The notes beneath the pieces were generated by a model. That model searched no databases, was not told where the DNA came from, and worked only from the letters and a program-made list of their open reading frames with translations. From NCBI RefSeq assembly GCF_026914285.1, contig NZ_CP113864.1:1519001-1583000 (forward strand): a stretch of DNA of 64,000 nt, read 5' to 3'. A program made the translations under genes and the position numbers. Shown here one piece after another: positions 9,464 to 18,763 of this stretch. The number at the start of each line of letters is the position of its first letter. Positions within the stretch are counted from its first letter, which is position 1. This DNA is from Caldicellulosiruptor naganoensis. GTDB taxonomy: Bacteria > Bacillota > Thermoanaerobacteria > Caldicellulosiruptorales > Caldicellulosiruptoraceae.

Positions 9464-9969
9464 TACTTATTTTCCTCCATTTCAGCATATTTCTTATTCA
9501 ATTTTCTCATAACCTTTTTAGCAATTTTTTCAGGCACTAAGTCTTCTATACATCCACCAAACCTTGCAACTTCTTTAACCATACTTGAGCTCAAATATGA
9601 ATATTTGCTATTGGTCATCATAAAGATTGTCTCAATTGAAGGTTCTAATTTCTTGTTCAAAAGCGCCATTTGAAACTCATACTCAAAATCAGAAACTGCC
9701 CTGAGTCCCTTGACTATCACCTTTGCATTCTCCTGTTTCATAAAATCAATCAAAAGCCCGTTGAAGGCCTTCACCTCAACATTTGGCAGATGTTCAGTTG
9801 TCTCTTTCAAAAGCTCAACTCGTTCTTCTATGTCAAAAACAGGTGTCTTGTTAGGATTAACAAGTACTGCAACAATTAATTTATCAAAAATCTTAGAAGC
9901 TCTTTCAATTATGTCAAGATGACCGTTTGTGACCGGGTCAAAACTCCCTGGATATACTCCTATCTTCAA
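9463..9969 (-). CDS. coaD: Phosphopantetheine adenylyltransferase
   Basis: Fourth step of coenzyme A synthesis: transfers AMP from ATP to 4'-phosphopantetheine. The signature [18 protein letters not shown] with (T/H)xGH ends near residue 17, and [13 protein letters not shown] matches the second motif. The TTG at 9969 was chosen since GGGGG lies 7 bases upstream and the resulting 168 residues fit the family. The longer open frame runs back into rsmD. It overlaps the rsmD end by 32 bases and is coupled to the coiled-coil gene downstream. Confidence 0.93.
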   Translation of the reverse strand: MKIGVYPGSFDPVTNGHLDIIERASKIFDKLIVAVLVNPNKTPVFDIEERVELLKETTEHLPNVEVKAFNGLLIDFMKQENAKVIVKGLRAVSDFEYEFQMALLNKKLEPSIETIFMMTNSKYSYLSSSMVKEVARFGGCIEDLVPEKIAKKVMRKLNKKYAEMEENK

Positions 9970-10534
9970 TCTGACTACCCCCAACAGTGAAGATTGTAAT
10001 TTTTGTATCTCCATATTCTCTTTCTCTAAGGATTGAAAGTCTATCATCTTCAAAATAAAAGTTTATATTTGACTCAACTATTATAAGTCCATTTTGCGAA
10101 ATTTTATCGTGTTTTAATATTTCTACTATACACTCTGCTGCATAATTAGACTTATAAGGAGGGTCTAAAAAAATAATATCAAAAACAGGACAATATTTTG
10201 AGTTTAAAAATCTCAAAACATCCATTTTAAAGACTTTTGCCCTTTTCAGTAAATTTAAATTTCTTAAATTTTCCTTTATAAGCTGGATACACCTTTCATT
10301 CTTTTCAACAAACACAACCTCTTTTACCCCACGTGACAAAAACTCAATTCCTACATTTCCTGTACCTGCAAAAAGGTCGGCAACTACTGCTTCTTTACTT
10401 AAAAAAGGAGATATCATATTGAAAAGAGCTTCTTTCACTCTATCAGAAGTTGGTCGTAATCCCTTAATGTTTAAGGTTTTTAACTTTCTACCCTTATTTT
10501 GTCCACTAATAACTCTCATTTTTTTAGGTTCCAC
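9938..10534 (-). CDS. rsmD: 16S rRNA (guanine966-N2)-methyltransferase
   Basis: Methylates G966 of 16S rRNA in the assembling 30S subunit. The protein begins [14 protein letters not shown] with [16 protein letters not shown] following, has the SAM motif [14 protein letters not shown] near residue 50 and the catalytic FLDPPYKS near 125. Two starts are possible: GTG 10534 or ATG 10519; the family usually begins at MRVISG, favouring 10519. It is paired with coaD as in most Firmicutes. Confidence 0.92.
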   Translation of the reverse strand: MEPKKMRVISGQNKGRKLKTLNIKGLRPTSDRVKEALFNMISPFLSKEAVVADLFAGTGNVGIEFLSRGVKEVVFVEKNERCIQLIKENLRNLNLLKRAKVFKMDVLRFLNSKYCPVFDIIFLDPPYKSNYAAECIVEILKHDKISQNGLIIVESNINFYFEDDRLSILREREYGDTKITIFTVGGSQIEDRSISREF

Positions 10535-10570
10535 AATTTACTTATATATTGATTATATAAAAATCCCTCT

Positions 10571-10614
10571 AAAAAAACAACAACGAAGAGACCTAAAAAG
10601 TCCCTTCGTTGTTG
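10571..10614 (-). terminator. Strong intrinsic terminator ending the nadA-recG run
   Basis: Arms 10578-10592 and 10600-10614 pair over 11 bp (CAACAACGAAG/CTTCGTTGTTG), one mismatch, then 3 bp, with a 7-base loop. On the minus strand the stem is followed by seven T residues, so it terminates minus-strand transcripts from recG and the SASP remnant. Confidence 0.85.
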
Positions 10615-10639
10615 TATATCTTTTAAACGTTATCTGCTT

Positions 10640-10798
10640 TTATTGTTTTCCTGCAACCCTGTTTTCATAGTCCTGAATCATTCTTTTTCCCATATAACCA
10701 CCAATTGAGCCCGCCTGCTTTGCTGTCAAGTCACCATTGTAACCAGGTTTTAGCTGAACACCAATTGAGCTAAGAAATTTTTGAGAAGGGTTAAAGAC
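10640..10798 (-). pseudogene. Remnant of an alpha/beta-type small acid-soluble spore protein
   Basis: Directly after recG the minus strand encodes, up to TAA 10640-10642, a segment with SSIGVQLKPGYNGDLTAKQ, then AGSIGGYMGKRMIQDYEN. This is the DNA-binding core of alpha/beta SASPs, which coat spore DNA. The open frame reaches back only to a stop at 10799-10801 inside recG and has no ATG, GTG or TTG before the core; the usual N-terminal third is missing. It is therefore a 5'-truncated relic, unless a rare start codon is used. Confidence 0.75.
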
Positions 10799-12830
10799 CT
10801 ATATTTTCCATATTATTGTAAAACTGTTTATTAATTCTTTCAAGTAAAGTTTTATCAACAAGGTTTAATCTAATGGTTTCTTCAGCCGCCTTTCGCGCTT
10901 CTTTCAAAATTTCCATATCATTTACTATATCCGCAATCTTAAAATTCATAAATCCATGTTGCTTTGTTCCAAACAAATCACCTGGTCCTCTTAGTTTTAA
11001 ATCCATCTCTGCTATTTCAAAACCATTTTGGCTTTTGGTTATTGCAATCATTCTCTTTTTAGCTATCTCAGAATCACTTTGATTAAACAGGATACAGTAC
11101 GATTGATGTTCTCCTCTTCCAACTCTTCCACGGAGCTGGTGAAGCTGTGCAAGGCCAAATCTTTCCGCATTTTCAATCACCATCACAGTTGCATTAGGAA
11201 CATTTATACCAACCTCAACCACCGTTGTTGACACTAATATATGAATCAAACCTTCCTTAAACTCTTTGAGTACTCTATCTCTTTCTTTTGAAGAAAGTTT
11301 TCCATGCAGACAACTTATGTTGTAATCCTTAAAAAACCCTTCTTTCAATAGCTTTGCAAACTCCACAGCAGATTTTGCATTCAAAGTTTCAGATTCCTCA
11401 ATCAAAGGACAAATCCAGTAGACCTGCCTTCCGTTATCCAACTGTTTTTTGATAAAATTGTAAACACGCTGGCGAAAACTTTCATCAACAGCGTATGTTA
11501 AAATCTTTTTTCTACCTGGTGGCATCTCGTCTATTATAGATATATCAAGGTCACCATACAAAACCAAACTCAATGTCCTCGGGATTGGAGTTGCGGTCAT
11601 AACAAGTATATTAGGAGAATTCCCTTTTTTTGTAAGCTCCACCCTTTGTATTACACCAAATCTATGTTGTTCATCAGTAATTGCCAGACCCAAATTTTTA
11701 AATTTGACACCTTCCTGAATCAGTGCGTGAGTTCCAATTACCATAGAGCAAAGCCCATATTCCATCTCTTTTAAAATTACCTCTTTTTCTTTTTTTGGTG
11801 TTGAACCAATAAGAAGGCGTACATTTATTTTGTTTTTAAAATACTTTTTACACTCGTTATAGTGCTGGATAGCTAAAACTTCAGTTGGTGCCATCAGTGC
11901 AACCTGATACCCGCTTTTAATCGTAGCATATGCAGCAGCTAAGGCAACAATCGTCTTTCCGCAACCAACATCACCTTGGATAAGTCTGTTCATCTGTTTT
12001 GAACTTTCTAAGTCCTCTGCTATCTCATTTAAAACTCGCTTTTGTGCATTTGTTAGATCAAACGGCAAGAGTTTCCTAAATTCTTCTATATTTTCTTTTG
12101 CATTTTCCACTCTTACACCCTCATTTTTTTCTATGTTCTCTTTTAGAAGTAAAAGTGAAAGCTGCAAAAGATAAAATTCTTCAAACACAAGCCTTCTTCG
12201 CGCAAGACTGAGACTTAACATGTTATCTGGAAAGTGAATATTTTTCATCGCAAAGTTTATTTCACTTAAATGATATTTTTGTCTTATGTATGGCGGAATG
12301 ACATCTTCAAGCTGTCCTTCAACCTGCTGCAACAGATTATTTACAATGTTTCTTATTACTTTTTGAGATAGACCTTCTGTAGAATTATAAACAGGAACAA
12401 TCCTTCCTGTGTGAATAAGGTTTTGGTCGTATTTTTCAAATTCAGGATTTTTAACTTCGATATAAAAACCTCTTCTTTCTATTTTGCCCGAAAAACAAAA
12501 TACTTCTCCTTCTTTTAAAACATTCTTTATATAGTCTTGATTAAACCAGACGGTTGTAATAACACCAGTACCATCCTCAACAGGTATTTTTATTATCTTT
12601 ACATTTTTTGTCTCTATCTCAGTTGGTTTTCCACAAACAACCCCCACAAATGATTCTATTTCACCATCTGAAAGGTCTTTTATCTTCTTAAGTTTACTAT
12701 AATCGAGGTATTTCCTTGGAATGTGCCAAAGTAAATCTTCAACCTTTTTGATACCAAGCTTTTTAAAAAGTTTCTCTCTATTTTCTCCAACACCTTTTAG
12801 GTATCTTATCTCTTTTTCAAGTAGCTTCAT
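10791..12830 (-). CDS. recG: ATP-dependent DNA helicase RecG
   Basis: Superfamily 2 helicase that regresses stalled forks and processes branched DNA. About 679 residues: N-terminal wedge domain (VEDLLWHIPRKYLD), OB fold, Walker A GDVGCGKT, DEQH box (ITDEQHRFGVIQR), TATPIPRTL, and C-terminal helicase motifs GRVGRGEHQSYC and LRGPGDLFGTKQHG. ATG 12830 was chosen over a TTG at 12854 because MKLLEKEIRYLKGVG is the family start. It lies 7 bases after yloV, the usual Firmicute neighbour. Confidence 0.96.
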   Translation of the reverse strand: MKLLEKEIRYLKGVGENREKLFKKLGIKKVEDLLWHIPRKYLDYSKLKKIKDLSDGEIESFVGVVCGKPTEIETKNVKIIKIPVEDGTGVITTVWFNQDYIKNVLKEGEVFCFSGKIERRGFYIEVKNPEFEKYDQNLIHTGRIVPVYNSTEGLSQKVIRNIVNNLLQQVEGQLEDVIPPYIRQKYHLSEINFAMKNIHFPDNMLSLSLARRRLVFEEFYLLQLSLLLLKENIEKNEGVRVENAKENIEEFRKLLPFDLTNAQKRVLNEIAEDLESSKQMNRLIQGDVGCGKTIVALAAAYATIKSGYQVALMAPTEVLAIQHYNECKKYFKNKINVRLLIGSTPKKEKEVILKEMEYGLCSMVIGTHALIQEGVKFKNLGLAITDEQHRFGVIQRVELTKKGNSPNILVMTATPIPRTLSLVLYGDLDISIIDEMPPGRKKILTYAVDESFRQRVYNFIKKQLDNGRQVYWICPLIEESETLNAKSAVEFAKLLKEGFFKDYNISCLHGKLSSKERDRVLKEFKEGLIHILVSTTVVEVGINVPNATVMVIENAERFGLAQLHQLRGRVGRGEHQSYCILFNQSDSEIAKKRMIAITKSQNGFEIAEMDLKLRGPGDLFGTKQHGFMNFKIADIVNDMEILKEARKAAEETIRLNLVDKTLLERINKQFYNNMENIGL

Positions 12831-12837
12831 TTTTTCA

Positions 12838-14478
12838 TCACATCTCGGCAACAATTATAAAGTGATATATGTCATTTCCACTTTGATAGCTTTCTATGTC
12901 AATTTTAGGAAATTCCGCTTTAAGGCTTTCCACTAATTTCTGCACATCATCAAAACTAACATTTTTACCATAGTAGATGCTCAAAATTTGAGTGCTATCG
13001 TCAACAATCTTCTTCGCGCACAAGAAAGCCACTTCTATTAGGTCTTTGCCAGATTGTATTATCTCTTTTTTGGATATTCCTATAAAATCACCTTCTTTAA
13101 TCTCAAAACCGTTTATTCTTGTACTTCTTACAGCTTGAGTAACTTCAGCAACTTTAATAGAATTTATTGCTTCTTGCATCCGCTGGAGATTTTCCTCAAC
13201 ATTTGAGTTTACATCAAACCGTATGAGGGCTGCAATACATTCTGGAATGTTGCTTGTTTTTATAATTTTGATATTCTTTTTTGTATTGATTATTTGAAGA
13301 GCAAGCTCAGCCGACATTATAACATTTTTGTTATTTGGAAATACAAATATATTTTTTGCTGGGACATTTCTTATTGCACTTATAAACTCCTCTGCACTCG
13401 GGTTCATTGTCTGTCCGCCCTCTATAATAACGTCAACTCCTAAACCTTTTAAAATTTCATTAAATCCTTCACCCTGGGATACAGCTACAAATCCATATTC
13501 TTTTGTAATTATCTCATTCTCGATATTCTCATTTTTCCTTTGGTTCATTTCAGTTTTTACAAACTCTTGGTGCTGATATTTCATATTGTCAATCTTTATA
13601 TTTATAAGCTCCCCATACTTCAGAGCCTTTTCTATTACCTTGCCAGGTGAGTTTGTATGGACATGGGTTTTTAAAATTTCTCCATCTTGGATTACTATAA
13701 TTGAATCGCCAATGGTCTGAAGATATTCTCTAAACTCATCCTCTATATTTTTTTTAAGTCCCGTTATAAAAAACTCTGTACAGTAAGTAAACTTTATATC
13801 ATCAGTTTTAAGAGTAGCTACCTCACAAGCATCTTCCTCTTGAACATCTTCAAAACTAATTCCTTCTTTCAAAAACTTATACATCCCTTCAAAAATTACA
13901 ACAAGCCCCATGCCACCACTGTCAACAACATTTGCTTCTTTTAAGATAGGCAACATTTCAGGAGTTTTGCTTAGCCACTTTTTACCACTCAAAACACAAA
14001 GTTCAAGAAGGTCTTCTATTTCACTTATGGAATCTGACATAGTCTGTTTTTCAACATCTTCAGCTATTCCTTTTGCAACGGTCAGCATTGTACCTTCTGT
14101 GGGTTTCATTACCGCTCTATAAGCACTTGCAGCGGCCGATTTAAGACAGGCAACAAATGTTGGAATGTCCAATACATCTTTTCCTTTTAGTTCCTTTGCG
14201 AAGCCTCTTAAAAGCTGTGAAAGTATAACTCCAGAGTTTCCTCTGGCACCTTTTAAGCTACCAAAAGCTACTGCATTCATAAGTTCATCAACGCTTTTAA
14301 AAACCTTGCCATTAATCTCTTTTATGGAACTCGCAAGTGTTGCAGACATGTTTGTGCCTGTATCTCCATCTGGTACAGGAAAAACATTTAGAGCATTTAT
14401 CTTTTTTGCATTCAATTTTAAATAGTTATTAGCTGCCTTTAGCATATCTTTTAATACATCTGCTGTTAAAAATTTCAT
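12838..14478 (-). CDS. yloV: DAK2-domain fatty acid kinase-like protein (FakA/YloV)
   Basis: A 546-residue protein of the FakA/YloV family. The N-terminal Dak phosphatase (DhaL-like) domain binds ADP and Mg (NVFPVPDGDTGTNM near 30-43, GARGNSGVILSQ near 76, VDSGGMGLV near 190). The C-terminal part is the YloV domain. In Staphylococcus FakA phosphorylates fatty acids carried by FakB proteins; no FakB/DegV gene is in this window. GGAGG precedes the ATG. It follows yloU, the standard pairing. Confidence 0.9.
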   Translation of the reverse strand: MKFLTADVLKDMLKAANNYLKLNAKKINALNVFPVPDGDTGTNMSATLASSIKEINGKVFKSVDELMNAVAFGSLKGARGNSGVILSQLLRGFAKELKGKDVLDIPTFVACLKSAAASAYRAVMKPTEGTMLTVAKGIAEDVEKQTMSDSISEIEDLLELCVLSGKKWLSKTPEMLPILKEANVVDSGGMGLVVIFEGMYKFLKEGISFEDVQEEDACEVATLKTDDIKFTYCTEFFITGLKKNIEDEFREYLQTIGDSIIVIQDGEILKTHVHTNSPGKVIEKALKYGELINIKIDNMKYQHQEFVKTEMNQRKNENIENEIITKEYGFVAVSQGEGFNEILKGLGVDVIIEGGQTMNPSAEEFISAIRNVPAKNIFVFPNNKNVIMSAELALQIINTKKNIKIIKTSNIPECIAALIRFDVNSNVEENLQRMQEAINSIKVAEVTQAVRSTRINGFEIKEGDFIGISKKEIIQSGKDLIEVAFLCAKKIVDDSTQILSIYYGKNVSFDDVQKLVESLKAEFPKIDIESYQSGNDIYHFIIVAEM

Positions 14479-14498
14479 ACTACATCCTCCTCAGCTTC

Positions 14499-14849
14499 TT
14501 ACAAGCGGATACCATCCACATAAATATTGATGTTACCTGGTTTTAATCCAGTGTACTTTTCAATTGCATACGAAACCCTTTCCTTTATATTTTCAGCAAC
14601 TACAGGAATTCTTGTTCCATATTCAACAACTATATGGATATCAGCATTGACGACACCATTCTCTGCTGTAACCTTTATTCCCTTTTGTAGATTTTCTCTC
14701 CCAAGTAGGTTTACAATTCCGTCTGTTATGCTTTTTGATGCCATCCCAACAACACCATAGCTTTCCATGCTGCTAAGCCCTATTATGGTTGCAATACAAT
14801 CATTTGTTATCTCTATCTTGCCAAACTTATTTTCAAAATACACACCCAT
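14499..14849 (-). CDS. yloU: Asp23/Gls24 family envelope-stress protein YloU
   Basis: A 116-residue Asp23/Gls24 protein. It begins with beta strands (GKIEITNDCIATIIGLSSMESYGVVGM) and has VNADIHIVVEYGTRIPVVAENI, both family-typical. Members associate with the membrane and alkaline or envelope stress, without known catalysis. It lies 20 bases before yloV, a conserved pair. Confidence 0.88.
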   Translation of the reverse strand: MGVYFENKFGKIEITNDCIATIIGLSSMESYGVVGMASKSITDGIVNLLGRENLQKGIKVTAENGVVNADIHIVVEYGTRIPVVAENIKERVSYAIEKYTGLKPGNINIYVDGIRL

Positions 14850-14862
14850 ATCTTTCCATCCC

Positions 14863-15447
14863 CTATCTTTTTACAATCTTTGAAAGTCGTTTATAAAGAG
14901 CAAACGTAATAATGGAAATTATAGTACCTTTTATAAGATTAAACGGAATAATTGAGAACAATATCAAGGTAAACTTGTCAGTAATAAGACTATTGAACTT
15001 TGCAGCAAGTTTTACTATTTCTGTTATAGGAAATTTCAACACCTTTTCATACAAAGGAAGAAAAACAAAATAGTTTAAAATTCCCGCCCAGATAGAAAAA
15101 ACAACAGTAGATATTATTAAAGACAAAATTGCTCCCTTTTTTGTTTTATTGCGACTGTATATGTATCCAGCTACAAATACAAAACAACTACCTACTGTAA
15201 AGTTGGCAAGCTCACCTATTCCAGCTGTTTTTGTGACAAAAAGGTGAAGTAGATTTTTTAAAAGCTCAACTGCAACTCCAGGTAAAGGTCCTAAAGCGAA
15301 TGAGATAATAAGAGCTATCGAATCACTGAAATCAAGTTTCAGAAAGTCTGGAAATATTCCAAGCGGAAACTCAATGAGCATTACAACAAAAGCAAGTGCA
15401 CCAAATATAGAAATCTTAATAAGGTTTTTTGTTCCTGTCTGGCTCAT
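14863..15447 (-). CDS. ribU: ECF transporter S component, riboflavin type
   Basis: A 194-residue membrane protein with about six helices, the substrate-binding S component of an energy-coupling-factor importer. FPDFLKLDFSDSIALI and GPLPGVAVELLKNLLHL followed by GIGELANFTVGS match the riboflavin-specific RibU group. It would use the shared EcfA1-EcfA2-EcfT module encoded at 32.3-34.8 kb. GGAGGAG precedes the ATG. The 33-base gap upstream leaves no room for an FMN riboswitch. Substrate is inferred from family resemblance. Confidence 0.82.
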   Translation of the reverse strand: MSQTGTKNLIKISIFGALAFVVMLIEFPLGIFPDFLKLDFSDSIALIISFALGPLPGVAVELLKNLLHLFVTKTAGIGELANFTVGSCFVFVAGYIYSRNKTKKGAILSLIISTVVFSIWAGILNYFVFLPLYEKVLKFPITEIVKLAAKFNSLITDKFTLILFSIIPFNLIKGTIISIITFALYKRLSKIVKR

Positions 15448-15480
15448 TCTTTTTGATCTCCTCCTTTTACCAAACGCTTG

Positions 15481-16179
15481 TTACTCAAACACTAAAAAAG
15501 CATCAAGCTCATCTAACACCTTATATTCGCCAGGGTTCAAATTTTCATCTAACTTTAGCCTGCCTATTCTAATACGTTTTAAATACACAACCCTATTTCC
15601 AATTGATTCAAACATTCTCTTTATTTGATGGTATTTTCCTTCATGAATGGTAATGCTAACTGTAAAATCATCTATTATAGTATATTTTGCTGGCATGGTT
15701 TTATAACCATCATCTAAAACAACACCATCTTCAAATACCTTTATCTTTTCTCTATTAAGCTCTTTCTCAAGCTTAACAATGTATTCCTTCTCTATGTGTT
15801 TTTTTGGTGATATAACTTTGTGCGTATACTCTCCGTTGTTTGTAATTATCAAAAGCCCCTCAGCGTCTTTATCAAGTCTACCAACCGTGTGCAAATTTCT
15901 ATATTTTAGGTTTTCCGGAATAAGCGAGAAAATAGTAGGTGAAAACGGGTCATCATTTGAACAAACATACCCTTGAGGCTTGTTCATCATAATGTAAACC
16001 CACTTTTGAAGCTTTACTATTTTTTCTCCCACCTGTACAACATCCTTTTCTTCATCAACTTTCAAATCTGGGCTGTTAGCTTTTCTGCCATTTACTTTTA
16101 CAACGCCCTTCTTTATCAACCTTCTTACCTCACTTCTTGTCCCAAAACCACTGTGTGCTAAAAATTTGTCAAGTCTCAT
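15481..16179 (-). CDS. Pseudouridine synthase, RsuA/RluB family (likely 16S)
   Basis: A 232-residue enzyme: N-terminal S4 RNA-binding domain (MRLDKFLAHSGFGTRSEVRRL) and a catalytic domain with GRLDKDAEGLL, whose Asp is the catalytic residue, plus EGKYHQIKRMF. The short MMNKPQGYVCS loop and length favour the RsuA side (16S U516) over RluB. A second, clearly RluB-like paralogue lies at 38.7 kb. It starts 1 base after the rRNA methyltransferase stop, so the two are co-translated. Confidence 0.87.
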   Translation of the reverse strand: MRLDKFLAHSGFGTRSEVRRLIKKGVVKVNGRKANSPDLKVDEEKDVVQVGEKIVKLQKWVYIMMNKPQGYVCSNDDPFSPTIFSLIPENLKYRNLHTVGRLDKDAEGLLIITNNGEYTHKVISPKKHIEKEYIVKLEKELNREKIKVFEDGVVLDDGYKTMPAKYTIIDDFTVSITIHEGKYHQIKRMFESIGNRVVYLKRIRIGRLKLDENLNPGEYKVLDELDAFLVFE

Positions 16180-16180
16180 A

Positions 16181-17548
16181 TTACTCTAATCTCCACCCTC
16201 TTGGAAAATAGTTCTTTATTATATGCCCTTCTGCCTTGCCCCAGCCAAGTGTAAAACCATCTACGCACATAGCAACAAATCCCTTTAAATTTTCAACATT
16301 TTCAATAGTCTCGCCCTTGAGATACCTAATTAGCCTTTCATCATCTACAGAAAAGTTGATTGCTTTTTTTAAATTCTCGAACTTAAGACTTGAGATAAGG
16401 TGCGCTGAAGGATAAAACCTCCCTTTGTAAACCTCTCCAAGCAAAAGCCCATTTCTTATAGGAGTAATTTTGTCAAACGGTCCTTCATATCCTAAATAAA
16501 GCTTGTCAGCCTTTTTATAAAATACCCTGTTTTCAAACATTTTAAAATCTATATCAAAGTGCTTTTGGCAAAATCTTTCAAAAATCTCTAAATCACTTTT
16601 GTCAACTTGATATCTTTTCGGTTCAAAAACCCATTCATTGCCACTTTCTTTTACCTTCTTCAGCTTACATATAAAATGCCCTTCACCTTTAACTTTGTGT
16701 GGATAGATTCTAACAGCCTTTTTAAGCTCCATATTTCCATTTATTGCGAGTCCATCAGAAAATCCTGGGTATTTTTTTATCTCAACCACCTCATAGTTTT
16801 TATGTTTTTTCAAAAACCAGTCAATTATCCCCTCATTTTCTTCTGGCTCAAATGTACAAGTAGAGTAAACTATTTCTCCCCCTACCTTTAAAAGTTCATC
16901 TACCTCTGTCATAATACTTCTTTGCAAATTAACATATTTTTGTGGATGATTTGAAGTCCATTTTTTAGAAGCAGCTGGGTCTTTGCGAAACATTCCTTCA
17001 CCAGAACAAGGTGCATCAACCAAAATTTTGTCAAAGTATGCACCATAGCTTTCAGCTATTTCTTTTGGCCTGTTATTCAAAATTACAACATTTGTAACTC
17101 CAAGATTTTCTACATTCTTAACAAGTGCCTTTATCCTTGTTGGTTTGACATCATTTGAAACAAGCATACCATTTGGTCCAATCTTTGCTGCAATCTGGAT
17201 TGTCTTGCCGCCTGGTGCTGCACACAAATCTAAAACCTTTTCACCTTCTTTTACATCTAAAGCCTCAACAGGAAACATTGCCGATGGCTCTTGGATGTAG
17301 ATAAGTCCAGCAAAATAGTAAGGGTGTTTACTCAGTCTAATTTCATCGTTGACATAAAACCCATCTTCACACCATGGAACTTTTTCAAACTCTATACCAA
17401 TCCGCTTCATGAATTCATCAACCGAAACCTTTGCAGTATTTACCCTAAATCCTTTGTAACTATCAAAATCATACACCTTTACAAAATCCTCAAACTCTTC
17501 TTTCAAAATCCTTTTCATCTTTGACAAAAATTCTTCTGGCAAGTTCAA
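16181..17548 (-). CDS. rRNA (cytosine-C5)-methyltransferase, RsmF/NOL1-NOP2-Sun family
   Basis: A 455-residue m5C methyltransferase. The SAM-binding CAAPGGKTIQIAAK lies near residue 108. DAPCSGEGMFRKDP (near 180) and YSTCTFEPEENE (near 235) carry the two cysteines used for base attack and release. The C-terminal RNA-binding part (YLGYEGPF, LSSLKF, FTLGWGKAEG) resembles RsmF/YebU. TTG start with GGAGGT 11 bases upstream. Exact target cytosine (16S C1407 in E. coli RsmF) is not certain here. Confidence 0.9.
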   Translation of the reverse strand: MNLPEEFLSKMKRILKEEFEDFVKVYDFDSYKGFRVNTAKVSVDEFMKRIGIEFEKVPWCEDGFYVNDEIRLSKHPYYFAGLIYIQEPSAMFPVEALDVKEGEKVLDLCAAPGGKTIQIAAKIGPNGMLVSNDVKPTRIKALVKNVENLGVTNVVILNNRPKEIAESYGAYFDKILVDAPCSGEGMFRKDPAASKKWTSNHPQKYVNLQRSIMTEVDELLKVGGEIVYSTCTFEPEENEGIIDWFLKKHKNYEVVEIKKYPGFSDGLAINGNMELKKAVRIYPHKVKGEGHFICKLKKVKESGNEWVFEPKRYQVDKSDLEIFERFCQKHFDIDFKMFENRVFYKKADKLYLGYEGPFDKITPIRNGLLLGEVYKGRFYPSAHLISSLKFENLKKAINFSVDDERLIRYLKGETIENVENLKGFVAMCVDGFTLGWGKAEGHIIKNYFPRGWRLE

Positions 17549-17575
17549 CTTCTGAATTTACCTCCTCTTCAAGCT

Positions 17576-18745
17576 CTATAAAACTTGGAATATAAAGCAC
17601 TTTAGGTATAGTGATTCTTCATAATTTATAAGATACGGATGGTCTTTTGCCTGTGTTCTATACTCAATCATTCTCAAAGTCTTTTTTACATCCTTTGCTG
17701 CATCTTTTATTACCTCAAAGAACAAATCTGGCTTCATATAGTGCGAACATGAACATGTGACTAAAATACCACCTTTTTTGAGTATTTTCATAGCTCTTAA
17801 GTTTATCTCTTTATATCCTCTTTTCGCATTTTCAATTGTATGAATACTTTTAGCAAAAGCAGGCGGGTCCAGAATCACAACATCGTACTTTTCCTTTTTG
17901 TCATCAAGTTCATTCAAATAGTCAAAGACATTAGCAACCACAAACTCACATTTGCTTTCAACACCGTTCAGTTTCGCATTTTTCATTGCCTGCTCAATTG
18001 CTGTATCTGAAATGTCAACTCCAATGACTTTAGATGCCCCAAACTTTGCAGCATTTATTGTAAAACCGCCTGTATGACAAAAACAATCAAGAACAGTCTT
18101 GTCATTTACAAAATTTCTGATTGCAACCCTGTTTTCTTTTTGGTCCAAAAAATACCCTGTCTTTTGTCCATTCTCTATGTCAACAATCATCTTTATACCA
18201 TTTTCTTCTATCTCAACCTCTGTAGAAGACTTTCCATACAAAAAGCCTTTCTTAAGCTCAAGCCCTTCAATCTCTCGTACCTTTGCATCATTTCTCTCAT
18301 ATATTGCTTTTGGATTTACCACATCAACTAATATATCTACCAACTTATCCTTGTATCTGTCAACACCTTTTGAAAGTGTTTGCATAACCAGAACATCGCC
18401 GAATTTGTCAACAATAAGTCCCGGCAAAAAATCAGCTTCTGCAAAAATAAGTCTGCAATTATTAACGTATCCTATACTCTTTCTATACTCCCACGCATCT
18501 TGAACTCTTTTTCTGAAAAAATCCATGTTAATCTCTTCGTTTTTCCTTGTAAGAATTCTTACTAAAATTTGTGATTTTGAGTTTATAAAACCTTTACCAA
18601 CAAACTTATTTTTGAAATTATAAACCTCCACAATATCGCCATCTTCAAACTCCCCATCTATTCTTTCAACCTCATGTCTGAATACCCAAGGATGTCCATT
18701 TTCAACTCTCAAGCCTTTTCCTTTTGCCAGGAACACCTTTGCCAT
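17576..18745 (-). CDS. Class I SAM-dependent rRNA methyltransferase, RlmI-like with PUA domain
   Basis: A 389-residue protein: N-terminal PUA domain (KGRGLRVENGHPWVFRHEV-like start), an extended central domain and a Rossmann methyltransferase domain with DCFCHTGGFTINAAKFGA (near 216), catalytic DPPAFAKS (near 290) and TCSCSHYM (near 338). The closest characterised relative is RlmI, which makes m5C1962 in 23S rRNA. GAGGTG precedes the ATG. It belongs to a run of RNA-modification genes. Confidence 0.87.
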   Translation of the reverse strand: MAKVFLAKGKGLRVENGHPWVFRHEVERIDGEFEDGDIVEVYNFKNKFVGKGFINSKSQILVRILTRKNEEINMDFFRKRVQDAWEYRKSIGYVNNCRLIFAEADFLPGLIVDKFGDVLVMQTLSKGVDRYKDKLVDILVDVVNPKAIYERNDAKVREIEGLELKKGFLYGKSSTEVEIEENGIKMIVDIENGQKTGYFLDQKENRVAIRNFVNDKTVLDCFCHTGGFTINAAKFGASKVIGVDISDTAIEQAMKNAKLNGVESKCEFVVANVFDYLNELDDKKEKYDVVILDPPAFAKSIHTIENAKRGYKEINLRAMKILKKGGILVTCSCSHYMKPDLFFEVIKDAAKDVKKTLRMIEYRTQAKDHPYLINYEESLYLKCFIFQVL

Positions 18746-18763
18746 CTGAACAAAAACACCTCT

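Noticed and set aside
15448-15480. Possible FMN riboswitch before ribU
   Set aside because: The gap to the upstream gene is only 33 bases and contains just a ribosome-binding site.
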